Origin: Oscillospiraceae bacterium
GTDB taxonomy: Bacteria > Bacillota > Clostridia > Oscillospirales > CAG-272
DNA: 64,000 nucleotides
Direction: 5' to 3'
Assembly: GCA_015063905.1 (NCBI GenBank)
Contig: SVTF01000006.1
Coordinates: 19,676 to 83,675, forward strand
Of this stretch, positions 54,619-63,384 are shown piece by piece. The translations under genes were made by a program, and so were the position numbers. Below the pieces are notes generated by a model that saw only the letters and a list, made by a program, of their open reading frames with translations, had not been told where the DNA came from and searched no databases. Position 1 is the stretch's first letter, and the number at the start of each line of letters is the position of its first letter.

Positions 54619-55326
54619 TTGAACCCCAATAATACTAACGATCAAAACAAAGATCAAGCAAACGATCGTATAAGAGAGGCTACGATCACCATAACAAAGA
54701 TCGCCTCGGTGCTTATCGCAATCGCAATAGTTGCCGCCTGCTATTCGTATACCAAGGTCTCTGATATGATCTTGCAAATGGTCATATACTGCATTTGCAC
54801 CGTGCTTTGTCTTGTGGCATCGGTGCTGATCGCGGCAGCCGTATCCGCAAGGCGAGCGCACAAGCATAAACGTAATTTTTTCTTATACGACAGAAAGAAG
54901 AAGACTGACGTTTCTGTAAATGATCTGACGTTCGATACTGTAAGAACGCGTCTTTGCGAATTCATGTCCATTTTCAAGCACAAGGGTAAGCTCTATATCG
55001 GAGATCTTTTTTCGAGCAACTCCACTGTTCCCGAGCATTTTAAGCCATTATTCTGCTATGAGCTTCTCTACGAGCTGGCGACAAACGACGGCATCGACGC
55101 AGGCATATTCCTGTCATTCGGCTCCGAATGCGGAGAGGTCTTTGCAAAATATCTCCGTCAGAACGAAGATTACGAAATGGCTACAAAAATATACTCCTAT
55201 ATAATTGATTTTGAATCGGGAGACAAGCGTATCGCCGAATTCAAGGAGTATATGCAATCAATGGATGAGCATATCAAAGACCAAATGCTTGTATATACGA
55301 AGAACAACATTGATAAATTCAACTGA
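54619..55326 (+). CDS. Membrane-anchored protein of unknown function
   Basis: A 235-aa protein starting at TTG behind GTGAGG. A polar, Asn/Asp-rich N-terminus is followed by two membrane helices (about residues 24-43 and 50-75), then a basic turn (RRAHKHKRNFF) and a soluble C-terminal region with FDTVRTRLCEFMSIFKHKGKLY and LLYELATNDGIDAG. There are no catalytic motifs or Cys pairs that I recognise. It sits between der and obgE, where other clostridia carry lipid genes such as plsY; it is not PlsY. Role unknown. Confidence 0.75.
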   Translation: MNPNNTNDQNKDQANDRIREATITITKIASVLIAIAIVAACYSYTKVSDMILQMVIYCICTVLCLVASVLIAAAVSARRAHKHKRNFFLYDRKKKTDVSVNDLTFDTVRTRLCEFMSIFKHKGKLYIGDLFSSNSTVPEHFKPLFCYELLYELATNDGIDAGIFLSFGSECGEVFAKYLRQNEDYEMATKIYSYIIDFESGDKRIAEFKEYMQSMDEHIKDQMLVYTKNNIDKFN

Positions 55327-55361
55327 AATACAACCCATTACTCCCGAAAGGAAGTGTAATC

Positions 55362-56642
55362 ATGTTTATCGACAAAATTAAAATATATCTCAAGGCGGGA
55401 AACGGCGGAAACGGAGCTATCGCCTTTCACCGTGAAAAATACGTTGCGGCGGGCGGTCCCTCTGGTGGCGACGGCGGAAACGGCGGAAATATAATTTTCC
55501 GCGTGGATCAAGGTTCCAATACGCTGCTGGCATTTCGCTACAAAAGAAAATTTATCGCGGGCAACGGCGGTGACGGCGGCGGATCCAAATTTCACGGAGC
55601 AACCGCGGACGACGTTTACGTAATGGTTCCTCCGGGAACGCTTATCAAGGATCCTGAGTCAGGGAAGATCATACACGACATGTCGCAGAACGGCGGCGCG
55701 GACTACGTTTGCTGCAAGGGCGGACGAGGCGGTTGGGGAAACAAGCATTTTGCCACCCCGACGCGTCAAGCTCCCACCTTTGCCAAAAACGGAACTCGCG
55801 GAGAGGAGCGCGAAGTTGTGCTTGAGCTCAAAATGCTCGCGGACGTTGGACTTATCGGAATGCCCAGCGTTGGAAAATCTTCCATTCTCTCGGTGATTTC
55901 CTCGGCAAAGCCAAAAATCGCCGACTACCATTTCACCACTCTGTCCCCCAACCTTGGTGTAGTTTCCACGGGTCACGAACGCGGCTTCGTTGCAGCAGAT
56001 ATTCCGGGCCTTATCGAGGGCGCCGCGGACGGAGCAGGTCTGGGTCACGCGTTTTTACGTCACATTGACAGGTGTCGCTTGCTCTTACACGTGGTAGATA
56101 TCTCAGCTTTTGAGGGGCGCGATCCTATTGAAGACATTATAACGATCAACCGTGAGCTTGAAAGATATAGTGCCGAGCTTGCCACAAGGCCTCAGATAAT
56201 AGTAGCTAACAAGCTAGACTCCCTTGATCGCGAGGTTGTTGACGTTGACGCCTTTGAGGCGTTTGTCAAGCAAAACGGCTGGGAGCTCATCTACATCTCG
56301 GCATATACCGGAGAAAATATTGACGAGCTTATCAGGGTGGTTGACCGCCGCCTTGCGACCCTTCCGCCCATATTGGTTTACGAGCGTGAATATGATGAAG
56401 CTGATGATTTCGCAAAGAACGCAAAGGAAACCGTAATTCGCCGCGAAAATGACAAGTTCTTTGTCGAGGGCGAGTGGATATACAACCTTATGGGTCAGAT
56501 CAACTTTGATAATTACGAGTCTTTGGATTATTTCCAGAGAGTTCTCCAAAAGAGCGGCGTATTTGCAGCATTGGAGGAGAGGGGCTGTACCGACGGCAAC
56601 ACCGTATCAATGTATGGCTTTGAATTTGATTACGTAAAATAA
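55362..56642 (+). CDS. obgE: Obg family GTPase (ribosome assembly, stress)
   Basis: A 426-aa GTPase. The Gly-rich Obg fold at the start (KAGNGGNGAIAFHREKYV, GGDGGNGGNIIF, GRGGWGNKHFATPTRQAP) is followed by the G domain with GMPSVGKSS, DIPGLIEGAADGAGLGH and NKLD, and a C-terminal OCT domain with NLMGQINFDNYESLDYFQ. It acts in 50S assembly and the stringent response. The ribosome site is AGGAAG. It is followed by ppa after 32 nt. Confidence 0.97.
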   Translation: MFIDKIKIYLKAGNGGNGAIAFHREKYVAAGGPSGGDGGNGGNIIFRVDQGSNTLLAFRYKRKFIAGNGGDGGGSKFHGATADDVYVMVPPGTLIKDPESGKIIHDMSQNGGADYVCCKGGRGGWGNKHFATPTRQAPTFAKNGTRGEEREVVLELKMLADVGLIGMPSVGKSSILSVISSAKPKIADYHFTTLSPNLGVVSTGHERGFVAADIPGLIEGAADGAGLGHAFLRHIDRCRLLLHVVDISAFEGRDPIEDIITINRELERYSAELATRPQIIVANKLDSLDREVVDVDAFEAFVKQNGWELIYISAYTGENIDELIRVVDRRLATLPPILVYEREYDEADDFAKNAKETVIRRENDKFFVEGEWIYNLMGQINFDNYESLDYFQRVLQKSGVFAALEERGCTDGNTVSMYGFEFDYVK

Positions 56643-56674
56643 TACTCAATAATTAATAATGGAAGGATAGCGTT

Positions 56675-57211
56675 ATGAATATTTGGCATGACATACCGAC
56701 AGACCAGGTAAAGTCTGAGAATTTTTCCGCAGTCATAGAAATACCCAAGGGCAGCAGCTGTAAGTATGAGCTTGACAAGGATACGGGAATGCTCCGCCTT
56801 GATCGTGTGCTTTATACGGCAACTCACTATCCGGCAAACTACGGATTTATTCCTCGCACGTACGCCGATGACGGAGACCCGCTCGACGTTCTGGTGCTGT
56901 GCTCCGAGCAGATATTCCCTTTAACTTTGGTGCAAGTATATCCCATAGGAGCCATGCGAATGATAGACGGCGGCAAGCTGGACGACAAAATAATCGCCGT
57001 TCCGTTTTCTGACCCCACGTATCGCAACGTCACCTCTATAGACGAGCTTCCTCCTCATATTTTCGACGAAATAATGCACTTTTTCACCGTCTACAAGCAG
57101 CTTGAAAACAAGCAAACGGCAGTAAAGACGCTTATAGACCGCAAGGAAGCTATAGAAATAATCGAACGCGCTATACAAGACTACGATACTTTGATAAAAC
57201 CCAACATCTGA
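56675..57211 (+). CDS. ppa: Inorganic pyrophosphatase, family I
   Basis: A 178-aa soluble enzyme that splits pyrophosphate. The metal-binding signature D-x-D-P-x-D is in DDGDPLDVLVLCSEQ; other family blocks are EIPKGSSCKYELDKDTG, HYPANYGFIPRTY and DDKIIAVPFSDP. Length is normal. Most clostridia have the DHH-type (family II) enzyme, so a family I copy is worth noting but not rare. Confidence 0.95.
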   Translation: MNIWHDIPTDQVKSENFSAVIEIPKGSSCKYELDKDTGMLRLDRVLYTATHYPANYGFIPRTYADDGDPLDVLVLCSEQIFPLTLVQVYPIGAMRMIDGGKLDDKIIAVPFSDPTYRNVTSIDELPPHIFDEIMHFFTVYKQLENKQTAVKTLIDRKEAIEIIERAIQDYDTLIKPNI

Positions 57212-57284
57212 CACAATTAATGAATAATCCCGCCTGTTTTCGCCCATAATTTCCGTAAAACAATAATAATTCATGGAGGAGAGC

Positions 57285-57464
57285 ATGGGCAAAAAGTTAC
57301 TGATAATAACAGGGGCAGTTGCTGCCGTTGGCATTGGAGCGGCGGGCATACTTGCCAACACAAAGCAAATGAGAACACGCAGGATACTCAAAAAGGCGGG
57401 TAAAGCTATGTACACTGTAGGTACGATGCTGCGTACCCTTTCCTGTCAGACAATGGAAGCATAA
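57285..57464 (+). CDS. Small single-TM membrane protein
   Basis: A 59-aa protein. The ATG at 57285 follows GGAGGAG. One hydrophobic helix (LLIITGAVAAVGIGAAGILA) is followed by a strongly basic segment (KQMRTRRILKKAGKAMY) and TVGTMLRTLSCQ. It resembles the many short YtxH- or DUF3918-like envelope proteins, but I cannot assign it. It lies between ppa and the feo genes and has a terminator right behind it. Confidence 0.7.
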   Translation: MGKKLLIITGAVAAVGIGAAGILANTKQMRTRRILKKAGKAMYTVGTMLRTLSCQTMEA

Positions 57465-57472
57465 GATAGCTT

Positions 57473-57493
57473 GGCAGAGATATTCTCTCTGCC
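57473..57493 (+). terminator. Terminator after the small membrane protein gene
   Basis: GGCAGAGA (57473-57480) / TCTCTGCC (57486-57493), then TTCTATTTTTTG. Confidence 0.85.
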
Positions 57494-57598
57494 TTCTATT
57501 TTTTGATGCGCCATATTGTCAATTTTTACAAAAATCTGAAAAATATCGACTTTTATAGAGGGCAAAAGAAACAAAATTAATATTTTTTTGAAAAAGTG

Positions 57599-57627
57599 TT
57601 GACAATAAAAGCTTTTTGGGGTATAAT
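57599..57627 (+). promoter_or_regulatory. Consensus promoter of feoA
   Basis: TTGACA (57599-57604), 17-bp spacer, TATAAT (57622-57627). The palindrome at 57633 overlaps the expected transcription start. Confidence 0.85.
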
Positions 57628-57632
57628 CTTAT

Positions 57633-57654
57633 CGAGTTAGCAAAGGCTAACTCG
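57633..57654 (+). promoter_or_regulatory. Probable metal-repressor operator 1 (feoA)
   Basis: A 9-bp inverted repeat, CGAGTTAGC-AAAG-GCTAACTCG. Its core GTTAGC-N4-GCTAAC is repeated before feoB. The position directly after the -10 box fits a repressor; DtxR/IdeR/MntR-type regulators bind TTAG...CTAA palindromes. An RNA hairpin role cannot be excluded. Confidence 0.65.
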
Positions 57655-57706
57655 GCTTTGATGCCATTCAGGCACAGGCATTTACGACAAGGCAAGGAGA
57701 CACGGT

Positions 57707-57919
57707 ATGAATTTGCGTTCTGCACAAGAAGGAAAGGAATATCTGATCAAATCCATCGAGACCGATGACGAGGAGCTCAATGCCTTTTTGTTTTCGCTCG
57801 GCTGCTATGCGGGCGAGCCTATTACTGTTATCGCGCACAGACGCGGCGGATGCACGGTGTCCATAAAGGACGGCAGATATAACATCGATAATCAGCTTGC
57901 GGAAGCTATATTGATATAA
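57707..57919 (+). CDS. feoA: Ferrous iron transport protein A
   Basis: A 70-aa SH3-like protein of normal FeoA length, with the sequence SIETDDEELNAFLFSLGCYAGEPITVIAHRRGG and NIDNQLAEAILI, matching the family core (L--LGC--GE-I-V). It is the cytoplasmic partner of FeoB. AAGGAGA is its ribosome site. A terminator separates it from feoB, so the two genes may be expressed in different amounts. Confidence 0.88.
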   Translation: MNLRSAQEGKEYLIKSIETDDEELNAFLFSLGCYAGEPITVIAHRRGGCTVSIKDGRYNIDNQLAEAILI

Positions 57920-57923
57920 CTAA

Positions 57924-57950
57924 AATAATCCGAGAGGATTATTTTTTTGG
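57924..57950 (+). terminator. Terminator between feoA and feoB
   Basis: AATAATCC (57924-57931), loop GAGA, GGATTATT (57936-57943), followed by a T run. It could end the transcript after feoA or act as an attenuator. Confidence 0.8.
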
Positions 57951-57955
57951 CAAGG

Positions 57956-57975
57956 CGGTTAGCCACGGCTAACCG
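57956..57975 (+). promoter_or_regulatory. Probable metal-repressor operator 2 (feoB)
   Basis: CGGTTAGC-CACG-GCTAACCG, sharing the core GTTAGC-N4-GCTAAC with 57633-57654; both copies are followed by CGGCTTTG[AG]TG at 57653 and 57979. No good -10 box is seen nearby. Confidence 0.6.
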
Positions 57976-58026
57976 ATGCGGCTTTGGTGTTGAAATAAAT
58001 GCATATATTTTCCCGGAGGAATCAAA

Positions 58027-60057
58027 ATGAGGATAGCATTAGCGGGTAATCCCAACAGCGGTAAGACAACAATGTACAATGCTCTTACTGGCAGAAACGA
58101 AAAGGTTGGAAACTGGGCGGGAGTTACAGTTGACAAGAAAGAGCATCCCATCAAAAAGAGCTACTGTCCCGATGGGGACGCGCTCATCGCGGTAGACCTT
58201 CCCGGAGCCTACTCGATGTCGCCATTCACCAGCGAGGAAAGCGTAACAAGCTCATACGTGAAAAATGAAAATCCCGATGCCATCATCAACATCGTGGATT
58301 CCACCAACTTGAGCCGAAGCCTGTTTTTTACGACACAGCTTCTTGAGCTTGGAATCCCCGTAGTCGTCGCGCTCAATAAAACCGACGTCAACGACAAAAA
58401 GCAAAACAAGATCAACGCCAAAGCTCTCTCCGATAAGCTCGGATGTCCCGTTGTTGAAACAATCTCAACAAACGGAAAGGGATTAAAGACTCTTGTGGAG
58501 GCTGCCGCAAAGGCTATAGGCAGCGAGCAGAAGGCTCCTTACGTTCAGGGAGATATCGATCTGACCGATAAAAATGTTGTGCAAGAGGCGGACAAAGCTC
58601 GCTTTGAGTTTGTTAACGCAATAGTTAAGGATGTTGAGACTCGCAATGTGCTCACCAAAAACAAAAACTTTCAGGACAAGATAGACGCGGTTATCACTCA
58701 TTGGTGGGTGGGACTCCCCATCTTTGCTTTGGTCATGTTCCTGGTATTCCAGATCTCGCAGGCTTGGCTTGGAGTATGGTTTGCAGAAGGATACGACCTG
58801 CCCAGCGGATTCCACATCTGGGGTCTTGTTGACTGCATCAGTTGGTTTAAAGAGATAGTAACCGGTTGGATGGAAAGCGCTAATCCCATTCTCCAGGCAT
58901 TTGTACTTGAGGGTATAATCGAGGGTGTTGCCGCCGTTGTCGGTTTCTTGCCTTTGGTTATGGTAATGTACTTCTTGATCGCGCTGCTCGAGGACTGCGG
59001 ATACATGGCGCGCGCAACAGTAGTGCTTGATCCCATCTTCAAAAAGGTTGGTCTTTCGGGTAAGTCTGTTATCCCCTTCGTTATCGGAACGGGATGCGCT
59101 ATCCCCGGAGTTATGGCTTGCCGTACCATCAGAAATGAGCGCGAGCGTCGCGCGACCGCTATGCTTACTCCCTTTATGCCCTGCGGAGCAAAGCTCCCCG
59201 TCATCTCCCTATTCGTCGGCGCATTCTTCCCCGAGCAGGGTTGGGTAGGAACGGCTATGTATTTTGCGGGCATCGTAATAATTCTCCTGTGCGCACTTTT
59301 AATAAACAAGATCACCGGCTATAAAGCAAGAAAGTCCTTCTTTATAATTGAGCTTCCCGAATACAAGGGACCTTCTGTATGGCGCGCGGTAAAATCCATG
59401 TGCCAGAGAGGTTGGTCTTACATAGTCAAGGCGGGCACCATCATTCTGGTATGCAACTTTGCCGTCTATATGATGCAAAGCTTTAACTGGCAGCTCCAGA
59501 TGGTCGATAACCCCTCCGAGTCCATTCTCGCTACCATTGCGACCCCCGTGGCATACGTTATCGCTCCCGTGGTAGGCGTTGTGATGTGGCAGCTTGCGGC
59601 TGCGGCAGTTACAGGCTTTATCGCAAAGGAGTGCGTTGTGGGAACTATGGCTACCTGCTTTGCGTTTGAGCATCTTATCAACGAGGACCTTGAGGTCATT
59701 GAAGGCGCTACGGGAATCGCGGGCGCTATAGGTATCGTCCCCGTGGCTGCGCTTTCCTTCCTCATGTTCAATCTCTTCACGCCTCCCTGCTTTGCGGCAA
59801 TCGGCGCTATGAACTCCGAAATAAAGAGCAAAAAATGGCTCTTTGCGGGCATCGGTCTTCAATTTGGTGTTGGTTATACCGTTGCCTTCCTCACCTTCTT
59901 CTTTGGAACGCTATTCTCAAACGGCAGCTTTGGCGCTATCTGGATGCCTATCGTAGGTTGGGCTATCGTTGTTGCTATCGCGGCGTTTATCACAGGACTT
60001 ATTATCCACAACAACAAAAATTTCAAAAAGCAATATGAGCTGAAGGGCAAAGCTTAA
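58027..60057 (+). CDS. feoB: Ferrous iron transport protein B
   Basis: A 676-aa membrane protein importing ferrous iron. The N-terminal G domain has GNPNSGKTT, DLPGAYSM and NKTD, then a helical GDI region. The membrane part contains the two Gate motifs with the conserved Cys near VIGTGCAIPGVMACRTI and AKECVVGTMATCF. The C-terminus ends in a short basic tail. The start is ATG behind CGGAGGA. It is flanked by feoA and the Cys-rich Feo partner. Confidence 0.96.
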   Translation: MRIALAGNPNSGKTTMYNALTGRNEKVGNWAGVTVDKKEHPIKKSYCPDGDALIAVDLPGAYSMSPFTSEESVTSSYVKNENPDAIINIVDSTNLSRSLFFTTQLLELGIPVVVALNKTDVNDKKQNKINAKALSDKLGCPVVETISTNGKGLKTLVEAAAKAIGSEQKAPYVQGDIDLTDKNVVQEADKARFEFVNAIVKDVETRNVLTKNKNFQDKIDAVITHWWVGLPIFALVMFLVFQISQAWLGVWFAEGYDLPSGFHIWGLVDCISWFKEIVTGWMESANPILQAFVLEGIIEGVAAVVGFLPLVMVMYFLIALLEDCGYMARATVVLDPIFKKVGLSGKSVIPFVIGTGCAIPGVMACRTIRNERERRATAMLTPFMPCGAKLPVISLFVGAFFPEQGWVGTAMYFAGIVIILLCALLINKITGYKARKSFFIIELPEYKGPSVWRAVKSMCQRGWSYIVKAGTIILVCNFAVYMMQSFNWQLQMVDNPSESILATIATPVAYVIAPVVGVVMWQLAAAAVTGFIAKECVVGTMATCFAFEHLINEDLEVIEGATGIAGAIGIVPVAALSFLMFNLFTPPCFAAIGAMNSEIKSKKWLFAGIGLQFGVGYTVAFLTFFFGTLFSNGSFGAIWMPIVGWAIVVAIAAFITGLIIHNNKNFKKQYELKGKA

Positions 60058-60115
60058 GTCAAATACACAACAAACGTTTATTATCTATTAGCAATGTTGG
60101 CAGAAAGGAGTCCAT

Positions 60116-60328
60116 ATGGAATTTGTTGATTACGTTATCATAGGCGTCATAGTGCTTGTTATAGGCGCGGCTGTCGCTTATATAATAAAGGCAAAACGGA
60201 GCGGGCAAAAATGTATCGGCTGCCCGGATTCCAAGACCTGCGGCAAAGGAAACGCAGGCTCCGCATGCTCCGGCAGCTGTCATGGCTGCAACGGCTCCTG
60301 CCATTGCGGCAAAGAAAAACAAGAATGA
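60116..60328 (+). CDS. FeoB-associated Cys-rich membrane protein
   Basis: A 70-aa protein: one N-terminal membrane helix (VIIGVIVLVIGAAVAYII), a basic turn, then a tail with eight cysteines (CIGCPDSKTCGKG, CSGSCHGCNGSCHCG). This is the small partner found next to feoB in many Firmicutes, sometimes counted as FeoC-like or FeoB-associated. It may hold or pass iron. The ribosome site is AAAGGAG. It closes the feo locus. Confidence 0.88.
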   Translation: MEFVDYVIIGVIVLVIGAAVAYIIKAKRSGQKCIGCPDSKTCGKGNAGSACSGSCHGCNGSCHCGKEKQE

Positions 60329-60331
60329 GCA

Positions 60332-60365
60332 AAACCGCATCGCGTCAATCGGCGCGATGCGGTTT
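60332..60365. terminator. Terminator at the end of the feo locus
   Basis: A 13-bp stem AAACCGCATCGCG (60332-60344) / CGCGATGCGGTTT (60353-60365), 8-nt loop, followed by GTTTTC. It lies 5 bp before the stop of the converging SleB-like gene. Confidence 0.85.
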
Positions 60366-60369
60366 GTTT

Positions 60370-61290
60370 TCATTTGTAAAAAGCGTGATTCCCAATTGTA
60401 AACGCATACGTGCGGTTCTTGGATATCCACGAGTTAGGAGCTACGCGCGGATTGACGAAATATAGTATTTCGTTTGACAACGAATACCCCTCAAGACAAA
60501 CCCTTGCCGCGATTATGCTCTCCGCCGTGGGCGTTGCATATATGCTTCCGTTAAGCACGGGCGAAAACTGAACGCCATACTTTCTGTCAAAAATAACGCT
60601 ATAGATGGTGTTGGGAAATTGCTTTGATCTCACTCGGTTCAAAATCACGTTTCCAACCGCCATCTTCCCCTTGAACTCCTCGCCCCGCGCCTCCGCGGAG
60701 ATTATTCTCGCAAGCCAATACACCTCGTCTTCACGGTATATCCTGCTAGCGCTCTTGAGCTTGGACGTATCTCCGGAGCTTACCACAAACGTTCCAAGGG
60801 ACGCATTATAGCTAACGTAGCAGTTTAGCGCCTTTACCAGCGGATATATCGGCACGTAAAGCTCGCCTCCAACATTCAGCACCTTGCCAACCGTGTAGAA
60901 ATATCTGTCGTTAGCCGATATGTAAAGGTTGCCTTCCGTTGCCTCTATCTTGAGATTTGTGCCGGACAGTCCGGTCGATCTGCGGCCGTTTTTGATAGAG
61001 CTTGTGTATCTGAACACACCCAGCCAATCCGCAAATCTCTGCATTGGCACGTATGTAACTCCCGAGAGCGTAAACACCCTGCCCGATAGCACTTGGCGTC
61101 CATTTACGCTAAGCTTAGTTGCCGTAGCACCGTTCGGTAGCGCTATCCTTGCTTCTGCGGTTGCTTGCGACGTTTTTTGTGTGCTTGTGCTGTAAATGCC
61201 CTCGGCTCTGACCGATAAGGTGGGGAGACACAACAGTGCAAGCGCCAATCCGAATGTCACGAATAGCCTTTTAAGGTTTGGTTTTTTCAT
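60370..61290 (-). CDS. Secreted cell-wall hydrolase, SleB-like, with copper-amine-oxidase-like N-domain
   Basis: A 306-aa protein with a cleavable-type signal peptide (basic start, LFVTFGLALALLCLPTLSVRAE). Residues about 50-165 resemble the stalk domain found in many Firmicutes exoenzymes (VNGRQVL, YVPMQRFADWLGV, LYVPIYPLVKAL). The C-terminal 125 residues are the Hydrolase_2/SleB fold: YWLARIISAEARGEEFKGKMAVGNVILNRV with its catalytic Glu, then FSPVLNGSIY. It cleaves peptidoglycan, either for spore-cortex lysis or for wall turnover. No ypeB gene follows, so a germination role is uncertain. Confidence 0.88.
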   Translation of the reverse strand: MKKPNLKRLFVTFGLALALLCLPTLSVRAEGIYSTSTQKTSQATAEARIALPNGATATKLSVNGRQVLSGRVFTLSGVTYVPMQRFADWLGVFRYTSSIKNGRRSTGLSGTNLKIEATEGNLYISANDRYFYTVGKVLNVGGELYVPIYPLVKALNCYVSYNASLGTFVVSSGDTSKLKSASRIYREDEVYWLARIISAEARGEEFKGKMAVGNVILNRVRSKQFPNTIYSVIFDRKYGVQFSPVLNGSIYATPTAESIIAARVCLEGYSLSNEILYFVNPRVAPNSWISKNRTYAFTIGNHAFYK

Positions 61291-61680
61291 GTTTTTTCTC
61301 CTTTCCTTTGATACCCTATTTTACCATATCAAGCTTGCGCCATCAACCCACAATATATGGCATCAAATAAAGTATTTTCCAATTCTCGCATTTCTCACCG
61401 CCTTTTTCCCATAATATAGAAAAGAATACAAACATTGTCATAAACTATTGCGAATAACTCCTTTTGTTTGACGCAAAATATTAGCGACAGCACGTGCTAT
61501 CTAAAAATCAAGCGAACGGACGGCTATTAAAAATGAAGGCTTTTGTCTCTTTTTTGCGCGGAGCGATGGTTTTGCGTCGGCGCCGCCTGCGTATCCACCC
61601 TCTCGCTTTCGCATAGATCATATTATTTTGGGAGCGACAACGTCGCTCCCTTTTGTAATTTCTTATTTTTAAAAATGCTG
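61291..61680. other. Gene-free stretch with an orphan terminator-like hairpin
   Basis: No convincing coding gene. GGGAGCGAC (61630-61638) / GTCGCTCCC (61642-61650) followed by TTTTGTAATTTC is a good rightward terminator with no gene before it. A 27-codon ORF (61531-61614, Arg-rich) lies upstream with no clear ribosome site. This could be a small RNA or a gene remnant. Confidence 0.5.
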
Positions 61681-61709
61681 TTGACAAAGTGAAAAATGTG
61701 TGCTATAAT
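61681..61709 (+). promoter_or_regulatory. Consensus promoter of the T-box/tyrS transcript
   Basis: TTGACA (61681-61686), 17-bp spacer ending TGC, TATAAT (61704-61709). Confidence 0.88.
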
Positions 61710-61715
61710 TCATCT

Positions 61716-61994
61716 GTAAATTATTAAAACACTTTGACCAAAAGAAGTAGGAAACGAATCGGCATACAGAAAGCTACCGGGTGATGAGAGGTGCTGCACG
61801 GCGTTTCCGAATACATTTGCGAGTGGCATACCGAACGGCATGATAGTAACCAAGTAGGCTATGACGGGGCGACCGTTATATCGAAGGGCTTTAAATTGAA
61901 GTCTGTGAGGCTTTGCAAGCGATTGCTGGGCAAATCAAGGTGGTAACACGCGCATGCGTCCTTGGGTGGATTCCCAAGGGCTTTTTTATTTTAA
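61716..61994 (+). ncRNA. T-box riboswitch, tyrosine specificity
   Basis: Leader of tyrS with Stem I, specifier GAA-TAC-A with TAC (Tyr) at 61812-61814, the T-box AAGGTGGTAACACG (61937-61950), and the terminator CCTTGGG (61960-61966) / CCCAAGG (61973-61979), then GC and a T run. Uncharged tRNA-Tyr would prevent termination. The specifier agrees with the gene downstream. Confidence 0.93.
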
Positions 61995-62026
61995 TAAATA
62001 TTTTACTCAACACAGGAGAATAGAAA

Positions 62027-63247
62027 ATGAAGATTTATGAAGAACTCGTTGCCCGCGGACTTATCGCGCAGGTAACAAATGAAGAAGAGATCAGAAACAT
62101 GGTCAATGAAGGCAAGGCGACCTTCTACATCGGCTTTGACCCCACGGCAGATTCTCTGCACGTTGGTCACTTTATGGCACTCTGCCTTATGAAAAGACTG
62201 CAGATGGCAGGCAACAAGCCCGTGGTTCTCATCGGCGGCGGTACGGCTATGGTGGGCGACCCCTCGGGCAGAACCGATATGCGTTCCATGATGACGCGAG
62301 AAACAATCCAGCACAACTGCGATTGCTTTAAGCACCAGATGGAAAGATTCATCGACTTTGGCGAGGGCAAGGCTATCATGGTAAACAACGCCGATTGGCT
62401 GCTCGATCTCAATTACGTCGACGTACTTCGCGACGTTGGCGCTTGCTTCTCCGTCAACCGTATGTTGACGGCAGAATGCTACAAGCAGAGAATGGAAAAG
62501 GGTCTTTCCTTCCTCGAATTCAACTACATGATAATGCAGTCCTACGACTTCTACCATCTTTTCAAGGAGTACGGCTGCAATATGCAGTTCGGCGGCGATG
62601 ACCAGTGGTCTAATATGCTGGGCGGCACAGAGCTTATAAGACGCAAGCTCGGCAAGGATGCTCATGCTATGACCATTACCCTGCTCCTCAATTCCGAGGG
62701 CAAAAAGATGGGTAAGACCGCGTCTGGCGCGGTTTGGCTGGATCCTAACAAGACCTCGCCCTACGATTTCTACCAGTATTGGAGAAACGTTGACGATGCC
62801 GACGTATTAAAGTGCATCCGTATGCTCACCTTCCTTCCCATCGAGGAGATCAACGCAATGGATTCTTGGGAGGGCTCGCAGCTCAATACCGCCAAGGAAA
62901 TACTCGCATACGAGCTTACAAAGCTTGTTCACGGCGAGGACGAGGCAAATAAAGCGCAGGCTCAGGCAAAGGCTCTCTTTGGAGCAGGCGGCGAGGCAGA
63001 TGCGCCTACCGCAAGTATGCTCGAGGAAGACTTCTACTTTGAAGGAAAGACCGATATTCTGACTATGCTCGTGCGCAGCGGACTTTGTAAGTCCAAATCC
63101 GAGGCTCGTCAGGCAGTCGGACAGGGCGGAGTTTCCGTGGACGGCGAAAAGGTAGCGGATATCAAGACCTATTTTACAAAAGAAGACCTCAAAGAAGGCA
63201 AGCTCATCCGCAAGGGTAAAAAATCTTATATGAAGGTTGTATTCTGA
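62027..63247 (+). CDS. tyrS: Tyrosine--tRNA ligase
   Basis: A 406-aa class I synthetase. The HIGH motif is HVGH in PTADSLHVGHFMALC, the tyrosine-binding part is EFNYMIMQSYDFYHLFKEYG and QFGGDDQW, the KMSKS equivalent is KMGKT, and the C-terminal S4 RNA-binding domain has SKSEARQAVGQGGVSVDG. Length and motifs fit the TyrS form in Firmicutes. AGGAG is the ribosome site. It is the only gene on the T-box transcript. Confidence 0.97.
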   Translation: MKIYEELVARGLIAQVTNEEEIRNMVNEGKATFYIGFDPTADSLHVGHFMALCLMKRLQMAGNKPVVLIGGGTAMVGDPSGRTDMRSMMTRETIQHNCDCFKHQMERFIDFGEGKAIMVNNADWLLDLNYVDVLRDVGACFSVNRMLTAECYKQRMEKGLSFLEFNYMIMQSYDFYHLFKEYGCNMQFGGDDQWSNMLGGTELIRRKLGKDAHAMTITLLLNSEGKKMGKTASGAVWLDPNKTSPYDFYQYWRNVDDADVLKCIRMLTFLPIEEINAMDSWEGSQLNTAKEILAYELTKLVHGEDEANKAQAQAKALFGAGGEADAPTASMLEEDFYFEGKTDILTMLVRSGLCKSKSEARQAVGQGGVSVDGEKVADIKTYFTKEDLKEGKLIRKGKKSYMKVVF

Positions 63248-63266
63248 GTGATTGCGATATAAAGAA

Positions 63267-63304
63267 GGGGAGGAGTACCTTTTTGAAAAAAGGTACTCCT
63301 CCCC
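63267..63304 (+). terminator. Strong terminator after tyrS
   Basis: GGGGAGGAGTACC (63267-63279) pairs with GGTACTCCTCCCC (63292-63304), with T/A pairs extending the stem inward. Very GC-rich, 20 bp past the tyrS stop. Confidence 0.8.
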
Positions 63305-63384
63305 TCCTTTACCTCCCCTCCACCCAAAAACTTTTCTAAAATGGGGGATTTATTATTTCGTAAATATATAGTCCAAAACCTTCT

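Noticed and set aside
61531..61614. 27-codon Arg-rich ORF
   Set aside because: No convincing ribosome site and no conservation evidence within the window.
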